A DNA stretch of 64,000 nt from assembly GCF_036173125.1 (NCBI RefSeq), contig NZ_CP108054.1, forward strand, positions 744,001 through 808,000. Direction: 5' to 3'. This stretch comes from Streptomyces sp. NBC_00286 (GTDB taxonomy: Bacteria > Actinomycetota > Actinomycetes > Streptomycetales > Streptomycetaceae). The position numbers and the translations under genes were made by a program. The notes under the pieces are model-generated. The model was not told where the DNA came from and did no database searches. It saw only the letters and a program-made list of their open reading frames with translations. Numbering within the stretch: the stretch's first letter is position 1; every line of letters starts with the position of its first letter. Below, piece by piece: positions 16,352-23,553 of this stretch.

Positions 16352-17881
16352 TCAGGCGCCGGGCCGGCGGATGAGGTCCGCTGCCTTCTCGCCGATCATG
16401 ATCGTGGCGGCGTTGGTGTTGACGCAGACGAGCCTCGGCATGACCGAGGCGTCGGCCACCCGCAGGCCGTCCAGGCCGTGCACCCGCAGATCGGGCGCCA
16501 CGACGGCCTCCGGCCCGACGCCCATCGCGCAGGTGCCGACCGGGTGGTAGTAGGTTCCGGTGCCCCGGGCGACGAACTCCCGCAGACCGGCCTCGTCCGT
16601 GACGTCGGGTCCGGGAAGCACCTCGCGGGCTCGCCAGGGAGCGAACGGTTCGGAGGCGGCGATCTCCCGGGCGACCTCGATGCCGTGCAGCAGGCGGCGT
16701 ACGTCGGACTCCGCGCCCAGATAGTTCGGATCGATCAGCGGCGGCGTCTGCGGATCGGGCCCCGCGATCCGGACCGAGCCGCGCGCCTCGGGCACCGTGG
16801 CGACGCCGAAGGTGAAGCTGTTCGCCGGGGCCTGAAGCGTCGGTGGGTGGAACGGCAGGTGGATGAACATCAGCTGCATGTCCGGGCCCACCAGGGCCTG
16901 GTCGCTGCGCCAGAGCATCGACACCTCGGCGTGGTTGGTGAGCCCCGCCGGGATGGGTTGGCTTGCCTCGTACACGATCCCGCACAGTGGATGGTCGTGC
17001 AGGTTGCGGCCGACACCGGGTAGGTCGTGCACGACCGCGACACCCGCCTGCTCCAACTCGTCGGCCGCGCCCACACCGGAGAGAAGCAGCAGCCGGGGCG
17101 AGTCGACCGCGCCCGCGCTGACCACCACCTCCGCATCCGCGTACGCGGTGACGAGCTCGCCGCGGCGTTCGTACGCGACACCGGTGCAGCGTGTGCCGTC
17201 GAACAGCAGCCTGTGGGCACGGGACTCGGTCGCGACCGTGAGATTCGGACGGCTGTCACGGATGGGGGGCAGATAGGCCGCCGCGGTGCTCTGGCGGTGC
17301 CCGTCCGTGATCGAAAGGTCGTGCCAGCCGGCGCCCTCCTGCTGTGCTCCGTTGAAGTCGTCGGTCAGCGGATGACCGGTCGCGGCCGCCGCGTCGAGGA
17401 AGACCTGCGACAGCGGATTCGGCTGCGCCGACGGAGCCGGACGCATCGGGCCGTCCTCACCCCGGTACTGCGGTTCCCGGCCGCTGACGGTCTCCATGCG
17501 ACGGAAGTAGGGCAGCACGGAGGCGTAGTCCCAGCCGTCGCAGCCCGCCTTGGCCCACGCGTCGAAGTCCGCGCCGTGCCCCCGCAGGTACACCATCGCG
17601 TTGATGCTGCTCGACCCGCCGAGCGTGCGCCCCCGAGGCCAGTTGTGGACCACCCCGCCGGTGCCGGGCTGGGGAACGGTGTCGTAGGAGTAGTCGATCT
17701 CCGTGCCCCACAGCGCGGGCCACGCGGGTGGCACGGCAATCTCGGGCGCGTCGTCGGAAGGACCGGATTCGAGCAGGAGAACGCGCGTGTCCTGATCTTC
17801 CGACAGCCGCGCGGCCAGAACGCAGCCGGCCGACCCGGCACCGATCACCACGTAGTCGTAACGAGCAGCCATGGCCACCAC
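16352..17881 (-). CDS. GMC-family FAD alcohol oxidoreductase
   Basis: A 509-aa glucose-methanol-choline oxidoreductase. The N-terminal FAD motif is VIGAGSAGCVLAARL, followed by the GMC signature GRTLGGSSSINAMVYLRG, a second signature GAVDSPRLLLLSGVG, and the C-terminal catalytic His in YHPVGTCAMG. The family oxidises primary alcohols. Beside an aryl-aldehyde dehydrogenase and the box operon, a benzyl-alcohol-like substrate is a reasonable inference. The start is GTG 17881 with GAGGTGG upstream; ATG 17872 is a close alternative. It diverges from an AraC-type regulator across an intergenic region with an inverted repeat. Confidence 0.82.
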   Translation of the reverse strand: MVAMAARYDYVVIGAGSAGCVLAARLSEDQDTRVLLLESGPSDDAPEIAVPPAWPALWGTEIDYSYDTVPQPGTGGVVHNWPRGRTLGGSSSINAMVYLRGHGADFDAWAKAGCDGWDYASVLPYFRRMETVSGREPQYRGEDGPMRPAPSAQPNPLSQVFLDAAAATGHPLTDDFNGAQQEGAGWHDLSITDGHRQSTAAAYLPPIRDSRPNLTVATESRAHRLLFDGTRCTGVAYERRGELVTAYADAEVVVSAGAVDSPRLLLLSGVGAADELEQAGVAVVHDLPGVGRNLHDHPLCGIVYEASQPIPAGLTNHAEVSMLWRSDQALVGPDMQLMFIHLPFHPPTLQAPANSFTFGVATVPEARGSVRIAGPDPQTPPLIDPNYLGAESDVRRLLHGIEVAREIAASEPFAPWRAREVLPGPDVTDEAGLREFVARGTGTYYHPVGTCAMGVGPEAVVAPDLRVHGLDGLRVADASVMPRLVCVNTNAATIMIGEKAADLIRRPGA

Positions 17882-17956
17882 AGCCCACCACCTCTGGTTC
17901 GGCGGTCCGCGCCGGCCCCATCGCCCGCACGGTGAAAAACCTGCTACAGATTCTTG

Positions 17957-17984
17957 TCAGTCACGTTGCAGAGTTGTTGACTGA
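17957..17984. promoter_or_regulatory. Inverted repeat operator between GMC gene and araC-type gene
   Basis: TCAGTCA (17957-17963) and TGACTGA (17978-17984) form a perfect 7-bp inverted repeat with a 14-bp spacer. It lies midway between the divergent GMC oxidoreductase and AraC-family genes and is a candidate binding site for that regulator. Confidence 0.5.
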
Positions 17985-18040
17985 TTCCGCCTCGGCCTTT
18001 GTCGCGCAAGGCCAAGTCTGGTGAGAGGGCACACACAGTG

Positions 18041-19000
18041 ATGTCGTCGACCGCAGGAACAGAACAGTCAGGCTCTCTCCCGGCCGAGCTCTGGCGAGAG
18101 CAGTTGGGCGGTGCTTTCGGCCGGCTCGTCCCCGAGGCCATCGGAGCGCGGGCCGCCCATGGGCGAATGGCCGGCACGCAGCTCGGGTCGATCGCCGCCT
18201 ACCGGGTGAGCGGCACCCCGCAGATCGTGCGGCGCACCCCAAGGGCCGTACGGCAGACACCGATCGACCTGCTCAAGATCTGCGTACAGCTGAGCGGGTA
18301 CGCCACCGTGTGCCAGGACGACCGCGAGATCGCGATCGCGCCCGGCCAGATGGCGATCTACGACACCGGCAGGCCGTACCACCTGCGTCTGGAGCGGCAG
18401 TGGTCGTGCGCGGTCATGGCTTTCCCCCGGGGCGCGTTGAGCCTGCCCGAGCGCATGGTCGTCACATCGATGAGCCATGCCTATCCGCTCGCGGACGGAC
18501 CTGGCGCGGTGCTGGCCGGCTTCGTATCGTCCGCGGTATCGCAGCGAGATTCGATCCCCCGGACATCCGCCGATCGGCTCGGCGAAGCGGGGCTGCATCT
18601 GGTGGCGGCGGCATTGAGCGACGCCGCCCCCTGTGGCAACGATGGCGCGGCGGACGCATTGCGCCTGCAGATCCTGAACTACATCAGAGCGCACCTCGCC
18701 GAACCGGATCTGACACATGCGCGGGTCGCCGCCGTGCACCACATGAGCGCGCGCACGCTGCACCGACTGTTCGAGCACGAGTCATGCACCGTCACCGACT
18801 ACATACGGTCTCGCCGCCTCGAAGCGGCGAGGCGTGACCTGGCCGACCCGCTGCTCGCCCATCGCAGCATCGCGGCGATCGCCGCCCACTGGTGCTTCGT
18901 CGGCCAGGCGCACTTCACCCGCGCCTTCCACGCCAAGTACGGCATGAACCCCTCGGCTGCCCGTCGCGGCGCCCCAGCTACTCCGTCCGCAAAGCCGTAG
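18041..19000 (+). CDS. AraC-family regulator with AraC_binding_2-type sensor domain
   Basis: About 319 aa. The N-terminal half looks like the cupin-type ligand domain of FeaR-like activators (APGQMAIYDTGRPY, then RPYHLRLERQWSCAVMAFPR). The C-terminal 100 residues form the double helix-turn-helix, with RVAAVHHMSARTLHRLFE and AIAAHWCFVGQAHFTRAFH. ATG 18041 (or GTG 18038) follows GAGAGG; an upstream TTG at 17999 is less likely. Family members activate aromatic or amine oxidation genes, so control of the divergent alcohol/aldehyde dehydrogenase pair is likely. The last eight codons overlap a relic of an FtsX gene on the other strand, so the present C-terminus may be rearranged. Confidence 0.85.
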   Translation: MSSTAGTEQSGSLPAELWREQLGGAFGRLVPEAIGARAAHGRMAGTQLGSIAAYRVSGTPQIVRRTPRAVRQTPIDLLKICVQLSGYATVCQDDREIAIAPGQMAIYDTGRPYHLRLERQWSCAVMAFPRGALSLPERMVVTSMSHAYPLADGPGAVLAGFVSSAVSQRDSIPRTSADRLGEAGLHLVAAALSDAAPCGNDGAADALRLQILNYIRAHLAEPDLTHARVAAVHHMSARTLHRLFEHESCTVTDYIRSRRLEAARRDLADPLLAHRSIAAIAAHWCFVGQAHFTRAFHAKYGMNPSAARRGAPATPSAKP

Positions 19001-19074
19001 CCGTACGCGTCCTGGCCGCCCAGCCCGCCGGGAGCAGGGCGCCCAGCAGCGCGATGGCGATCCCTGCCCGGCCC
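18978..19074 (-). pseudogene. 3' relic of an FtsX-type permease gene
   Basis: The minus strand encodes GIAIALLGALLPAGWAARTR followed by TATALRTE and a stop at 18978. This is the exact C-terminus of the intact FtsX-type permease at 23554-25932. Over 94 bases the two DNA stretches differ at only eight positions (about 91% identity). Nothing upstream of this point matches the permease, so only the tail remains. It abuts a second relic on the opposite strand. Confidence 0.85.
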
Positions 19075-19078
19075 GAGG

Positions 19079-19145
19079 CGACCTGTCGCCGGAGGAGGCC
19101 GAGGAGGCGGTGCCCGGGCCGGAGGGCGATCCGGTGAGCGCGTGA
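19079..19145 (+). pseudogene. 3' relic of a LivG-type ATPase gene
   Basis: The plus strand encodes GDLSPEEAEEAVPGPEGDPV followed by SA and a TGA stop. It matches the C-terminus of the fused transporter ending at 4178 (GDLSPEEAVDAVPGAEGDPV, SA). The DNA identity is about 91% over 64 bases, including 22 identical bases at the start. No upstream ATPase sequence is present. It directly follows the FtsX relic, which points to a deletion that removed both gene bodies. Confidence 0.85.
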
Positions 19146-19176
19146 GCGCCACAACGACTGGACCGAGGAAGCGGGG

Positions 19177-19830
19177 TCAGCCCGCCCCGCCGTCGAGCAG
19201 CCAGTGGTAGCGCAGCCGCAGCGCCCGCTCCGTGCTGGCCGCCACAGTGACGAGCCCGATCACGGTGTTGCCCCATGCCGGCAGATCGATGGGCGAGGTG
19301 AAGGTCCCGACGTACTGGGCGATGCCCTCCGGGGCCCGGGTGACCTGTTCGGCGAGCTGAAGGATCAGGATGACCAGGCCGATGACGAGCACGATCCGCG
19401 AGAGGAAACCGATCCCGCGGCTCAGTACGGGATGCGACCGGTCGAGGCGTGCGCGGCGCCCCTCGGCAGAGGCAGGGTCCGGGACGAGTGGGAACTCGGC
19501 GCCCTCGGCGGTGACGTAGTGGCAGCGCTTGAGCCCGAAGCCGCTCGTCCTTACTTCGACGGTGCCGCCCTGGACGGGGAAAACGGCGGGGACTTTGGAC
19601 TCGGCGTGATGCCTTCCGTCGAGGTACAGGTGGGCCTTGACGTAGCCCTCCGACTGATTCTGATGTCTGACGTCGACGGTGTAGACCGTCTGCCGGCCGT
19701 CGTCGTTCGTCAGCCGCAGATGGAACAGTGCGCGGGTCAGCACCTGCCACCAGCGGAAACGCTTCAACGGTCGCCCGTCCCCGGGCTTGACCCGCTGCGT
19801 GGCCCGACGATGTCGCCACTCCTTGAGCAT
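19177..19830 (-). CDS. Hypothetical membrane protein with two helices near the C-terminus
   Basis: A 217-aa protein of no recognised family. The N-terminal about 130 residues are soluble, with alternating beta-like segments (LFHLRLTNDDGRQTVYTVDV, then HLYLDGRHHAESKVPAVFPV). Two hydrophobic helices follow: about 140-163 (IGFLSRIVLVIGLVILILQL) and about 187-205. It sits 13 bp downstream of the aminopeptidase-like gene on the same strand, so the two may be co-transcribed. No catalytic motif is visible. Confidence 0.65.
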   Translation of the reverse strand: MLKEWRHRRATQRVKPGDGRPLKRFRWWQVLTRALFHLRLTNDDGRQTVYTVDVRHQNQSEGYVKAHLYLDGRHHAESKVPAVFPVQGGTVEVRTSGFGLKRCHYVTAEGAEFPLVPDPASAEGRRARLDRSHPVLSRGIGFLSRIVLVIGLVILILQLAEQVTRAPEGIAQYVGTFTSPIDLPAWGNTVIGLVTVAASTERALRLRYHWLLDGGAG

Positions 19831-19843
19831 GCCTCTACTCCTG

Positions 19844-21352
19844 TTACTTGCTGGGTTCCGCCGGGCAAGCGAGGTCCTGCGTCGGGCGTTGCCCAGTGGT
19901 CAGGAATGCCGTCACCGTGTCGTTCGCGCACGTGTTGGGGCCGAACGGATAGACACCGTGTCCGCCCTGGTCGGCCGTCACCATCGTGGCCCGCTTCCCG
20001 AACGCCCGCCGCAGCTCCCGGGCGCCGGCCAGAGGTGTCCCCGGGTCGCGCTCGTTCTGCACCATGAGCACGTTCGACGGGCCCCGGTCACCGATGCGCA
20101 CCGGCGGCTCGACCCGCTTGTCCGGCCAGAACGCGCACGGTCCGATGCCGGCCGAAGACCCGCCCAGCATCGGGTACTTCAGCCGGTCGACCGCGACGTT
20201 GCGCTGGTACTCCCGGACCGTCTCCGGCCAGCGCGAATCACTGCAGATCACATAAAAACGCGCGGCCATGGAGTTCTCCATATCCTTCATCGACGGCGGG
20301 GTGTCGGGCGGCAGCGGCCGGTCCCTGTCGAGCGCCTGCCACATCTCGGCCACCGAGGGCATGGACGCGTCGCTGTAGAGGCGGTCGAAGGTGAGCCCGC
20401 GGAACAACGTCCCGTCCATACCCCGGACCGGCTTCGCGTCCAGCCGCTTCGCGAGTTCGACGAACTTCGCGGTCACCTGCCGCGGTGTGGTGCCCAGACC
20501 GTACTCGGGGCGTGCCGCCGCGAACGCCGCGAAGTCCGGGAACCGGTCCTCCAATCCACGGGCGAGCAACCGCGTGGCCGTGACGTCGTAGCCGCCGGGG
20601 CCCAGGTTGCTGTCGAGCACGATCCGGTCGCTGCGCCCCGGGAACATGGTCGTGTACACCGCACCGAGGTAGGAGCCGTAGGACCCACCGAGGTACGAGA
20701 GCTTCGGCTCGCCCAGCGCCGCCCGGATCCGATCCATGTCGCGCGCGGTGTTCGCGGTGGTGGTGTGCGGCAGCATCGATGCCGTCTTCGAGGTGGCGCA
20801 CTGCTCGGCGATGGTCCGCGCGCTGCCGGCCTGCCGCGCGACATCGGCCGCGTTGTGCGCGTACGGCGGCAGATTGCCGCGGTTGCGTTGTGCCAGTGTC
20901 AGATCGCAGGTCACCGGCGCGCTGCGACCGGTGCCGCGCGGGTCGAGGCCGATCACGTCGTAGAAGTCCAGCACTTCCTGCGGCAGCTTTGAGGCGGCGA
21001 GAACGGCCGGGTAGCCGAGTCCTGTGATGCCGGGGCCGCCTGGATTGGTCAGCAGCACGCCGCGGCGCTGCGACGGGTCCTCGCTCGCCAGCCGGGAGAT
21101 CGCGATCTCGATCTGCCGGCCGTCGGGCTTGCGGTAGTCCAGCGGAACTTCGAGTGTCGAGCACTCGAGACGGGGTGGGGCGGCCTTACCGGGTGCGTCG
21201 GCCTTCTCCGAGCACGGGCCCCACCGCAGGGTGTCCGGCGTCGCCGCCGCGTCCGGCGTCGCCACCGACACTCCCGGAGTCACGGTCAGCGCCGTCGCGG
21301 TCGCCGTCACCACGGTGACGGCGAGGGCGATGGACAAGGTCTTTTTGTGCAT
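19844..21352 (-). CDS. Secreted tripeptidyl aminopeptidase-like alpha/beta hydrolase
   Basis: A 502-aa secreted hydrolase of the Streptomyces Tap/Slp family. It has a signal peptide (MHKKTLSIALAVTVVTATAT), an oxyanion-region TNPGGPGITG, the nucleophile serine in GGSYGSYLGAVY, an acid in QNERDPGTPL and the catalytic histidine in GGHGVYPFG. ATG 21352 is chosen because AGGAGG lies upstream and the signal peptide begins there. Family members remove tripeptides from protein N-termini outside the cell; substrate range is not visible here. It is divergent from a sensor kinase gene. Confidence 0.85.
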   Translation of the reverse strand: MHKKTLSIALAVTVVTATATALTVTPGVSVATPDAAATPDTLRWGPCSEKADAPGKAAPPRLECSTLEVPLDYRKPDGRQIEIAISRLASEDPSQRRGVLLTNPGGPGITGLGYPAVLAASKLPQEVLDFYDVIGLDPRGTGRSAPVTCDLTLAQRNRGNLPPYAHNAADVARQAGSARTIAEQCATSKTASMLPHTTTANTARDMDRIRAALGEPKLSYLGGSYGSYLGAVYTTMFPGRSDRIVLDSNLGPGGYDVTATRLLARGLEDRFPDFAAFAAARPEYGLGTTPRQVTAKFVELAKRLDAKPVRGMDGTLFRGLTFDRLYSDASMPSVAEMWQALDRDRPLPPDTPPSMKDMENSMAARFYVICSDSRWPETVREYQRNVAVDRLKYPMLGGSSAGIGPCAFWPDKRVEPPVRIGDRGPSNVLMVQNERDPGTPLAGARELRRAFGKRATMVTADQGGHGVYPFGPNTCANDTVTAFLTTGQRPTQDLACPAEPSK

Positions 21353-21622
21353 CTGGTGTCCTCCTGAGGGGCGCGTACGGGGCGCCGGATTGGGCCGGCA
21401 TGGGACGGCCCCGCCGCTGAGCGGACTTGCCGAAGTCCGGTGCGGTACGGGGCCCTTGTCCCGGCACGCGAACGAGTCTGTCCGTGCCAGCACAGCCGGC
21501 ACGTCAGCCCGGCGGCTCGAACCGTCTTCGACCACGGGCGAGGCGGTGCTTCGACTCTGGTCTAGGCCCGCCTCAGCCCTTGGTCTGACTCACCCGCCGT
21601 ACGGTGTCGCGACAATGGCCAG

Positions 21623-22807
21623 GTGAATACAGACGTCGCGCCACGGCTCGGGTGGTGGCAGCAGACCTGGCGGCTGGTGGCGGCCGCGGCAGTGGGCATC
21701 CCCCTCTGGCTCTCCATCGGTGTGCTGCTGCGGGAGCAGACAGGCGAAACGAGCGCGTGGTTCGCCATCGGCGACCCGCTGGTGGCTCTCGGCTGCCTGA
21801 CGGCGCTTCTGTGGCGGCGGCGGTTCCCGCTCGTCGTCGCCATGACGGTCGCCATCGCCTCGACCACGTCGGCACTCGCGTCCGGCGCCGCGTTTCTGGC
21901 GCTGGTCTCGATCTCCACTCGTCGCCGTCCGGTGGAGATCGGTGCCGTCGGGCTCGTCTTCGTGACCGCGTCACAGTTCGCCAGCGGGCTCTACCCGGTA
22001 CGGAGTTCGTCCGCCTCCTTATGGCTCCAGCTCGCGTTTCCGGTACTGATCGCGGGCATCGCGGTGGCCGCGGGCATGGCCATCGGCGCCCGCCGTGTCG
22101 AAGTGCGGTCCTTGCGCGACCGGGCGGAGAGCGCGGAACGGGAACAGACCGCACGCGCGGCGCAGGCACGGGCCCTGGAACGCAACCGGATCGCCCGCGA
22201 GATGCACGACGTACTCGCGCACCGCATCTCCCTGGTCGCCATGCAGGCCGGAGTGCTGGACCACCGCAGCGGCGGCCTCACAGCCGAGGAGAACCGCGTA
22301 CTGGTCCGCGGCATCGCCGACGGCTCCCACCAAGCCCTGGAAGAACTACGGGACGTCCTCGGCGTGCTCCGCGCCGACCCGGGCCGCCCGGAGCCACCCC
22401 AGCCCGACTTCGACCGAATCCCCGACCTGGTGGCCGAGGCCCGCACCTCCGGACTGGACGTCACGCTCACCACCACCGTGACGGGAACACCGCCCGACGC
22501 CATCGGGCGCACCTGCTACCGGATCGTCCAGGAAGGCCTGACCAACGCCGCCAAACACGCCCCCGGCGCACACGTACACATCACCCTCGAAGGAACAGCC
22601 GGCGACGAACTCAACGTCACCGTCCACAACTCCCCCTCCACCCCAGCAATCACCCAACCACCGGAATCGGGATTCGGCCTGCTCGGCCTCACCGAACGCA
22701 TCACCCTCGCCGGCGGAAAACTCAACCACCACCCCACCCCCGACAACGGCTACCTCCTCACCGCGCAACTACCCTGGCCGCACCCCACCCACGAAACGAG
22801 AACCTGA
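21623..22807 (+). CDS. NarL-type sensor histidine kinase
   Basis: A 394-aa membrane kinase. Four to five hydrophobic helices fill residues about 15-160. A short coiled linker (LRDRAESAEREQTARAAQAR) leads to the HisKA_3 phospho-acceptor motif REMHDVLAHRISLV, then an HATPase_c domain with NAAKHAPG and GFGLLGLTERI. A TTA codon at 22019-22021 suggests bldA-dependent translation. The start is GTG 21623 with only a weak ribosome site, so it may be leaderless. It abuts the response regulator gene directly. Confidence 0.88.
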   Translation: MNTDVAPRLGWWQQTWRLVAAAAVGIPLWLSIGVLLREQTGETSAWFAIGDPLVALGCLTALLWRRRFPLVVAMTVAIASTTSALASGAAFLALVSISTRRRPVEIGAVGLVFVTASQFASGLYPVRSSSASLWLQLAFPVLIAGIAVAAGMAIGARRVEVRSLRDRAESAEREQTARAAQARALERNRIAREMHDVLAHRISLVAMQAGVLDHRSGGLTAEENRVLVRGIADGSHQALEELRDVLGVLRADPGRPEPPQPDFDRIPDLVAEARTSGLDVTLTTTVTGTPPDAIGRTCYRIVQEGLTNAAKHAPGAHVHITLEGTAGDELNVTVHNSPSTPAITQPPESGFGLLGLTERITLAGGKLNHHPTPDNGYLLTAQLPWPHPTHETRT

Positions 22808-23485
22808 GTGGATACCGATCAGGAACCGGTGCGTGTCGTCATCGTCGACGACGAACAACTGGTGCGCATGGCGCTGCGACTCGTCATCGACGGCGAACCG
22901 GACCTGACCGTCGTCGCGGAGGCGGCCGACGGCGACGCCGCGCTCACCGTGGTGGACGAACAGCAGCCGGACGTCGTCCTGATGGACGTACGCATGCCCG
23001 GCCGCGACGGTCTCAGCACCACCCGGGAACTCCTCACCCGCCCCACGCCGCCCCGGGTGCTCATGCTGACCACCTTCGACTCCGACGACCTGGTACTCGG
23101 CTCCCTGCGCGCCGGAGCACTCGGCTTCGTCCTCAAAGACACCCAACCCCCGCAGATCCTCGAAGCGGTACGAACCGTCGCGAACGGCAACCCCGTCCTG
23201 TCCCCAGCGGCCACGGCACGAGTGATCGCCGCGGCCACCGGCCCCCAGTCCGCTCACGCCCGCACCTCATCCCGCGAAGCAGCACGAACCCAGCTGTCCA
23301 CACTGACCGAACGAGAACGAGAAACCGCCCGAGCCATCGCGGACGGCCTGGGCAACCCAGAGATCGCCCAGCGACTGAACATCAGCATCGCGACGGTCAA
23401 GGCCCACACCGGCAGCCTGTTCGCCAAGCTGGCGGTCGAGAACCGGGTGCAGATCGCGCTCCTGGTCCGCGACGCGGAGGAATGA
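22808..23485 (+). CDS. NarL/LuxR-type response regulator
   Basis: A 225-aa regulator. The receiver domain (1-125) has acidic residues in IVDDEQ, the phospho-acceptor Asp in VVLMDVRMPG and the conserved Lys in GFVLKDTQP. The C-terminal LuxR helix-turn-helix is TERERETARAIADGLGNPEI then VKAHTGSLFAKL. It starts at the base after the kinase stop, so expression is coupled. The gene ends 68 bp from the oppositely oriented FtsX permease gene, making that exporter a possible target. Confidence 0.9.
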   Translation: MDTDQEPVRVVIVDDEQLVRMALRLVIDGEPDLTVVAEAADGDAALTVVDEQQPDVVLMDVRMPGRDGLSTTRELLTRPTPPRVLMLTTFDSDDLVLGSLRAGALGFVLKDTQPPQILEAVRTVANGNPVLSPAATARVIAAATGPQSAHARTSSREAARTQLSTLTERERETARAIADGLGNPEIAQRLNISIATVKAHTGSLFAKLAVENRVQIALLVRDAEE

Positions 23486-23553
23486 CCGGCCTGGCACAGG
23501 ACGCCGACGCTGCTCCGGGAGAGTGGTGTCGCACCGGGCTTCGGCAAGTGGGC

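Noticed and set aside
16296..16985. Upstream extension of the aldehyde dehydrogenase frame
   Set aside because: It is an out-of-frame shadow of the GMC oxidoreductase gene; a good ribosome site and family start occur at 16295.
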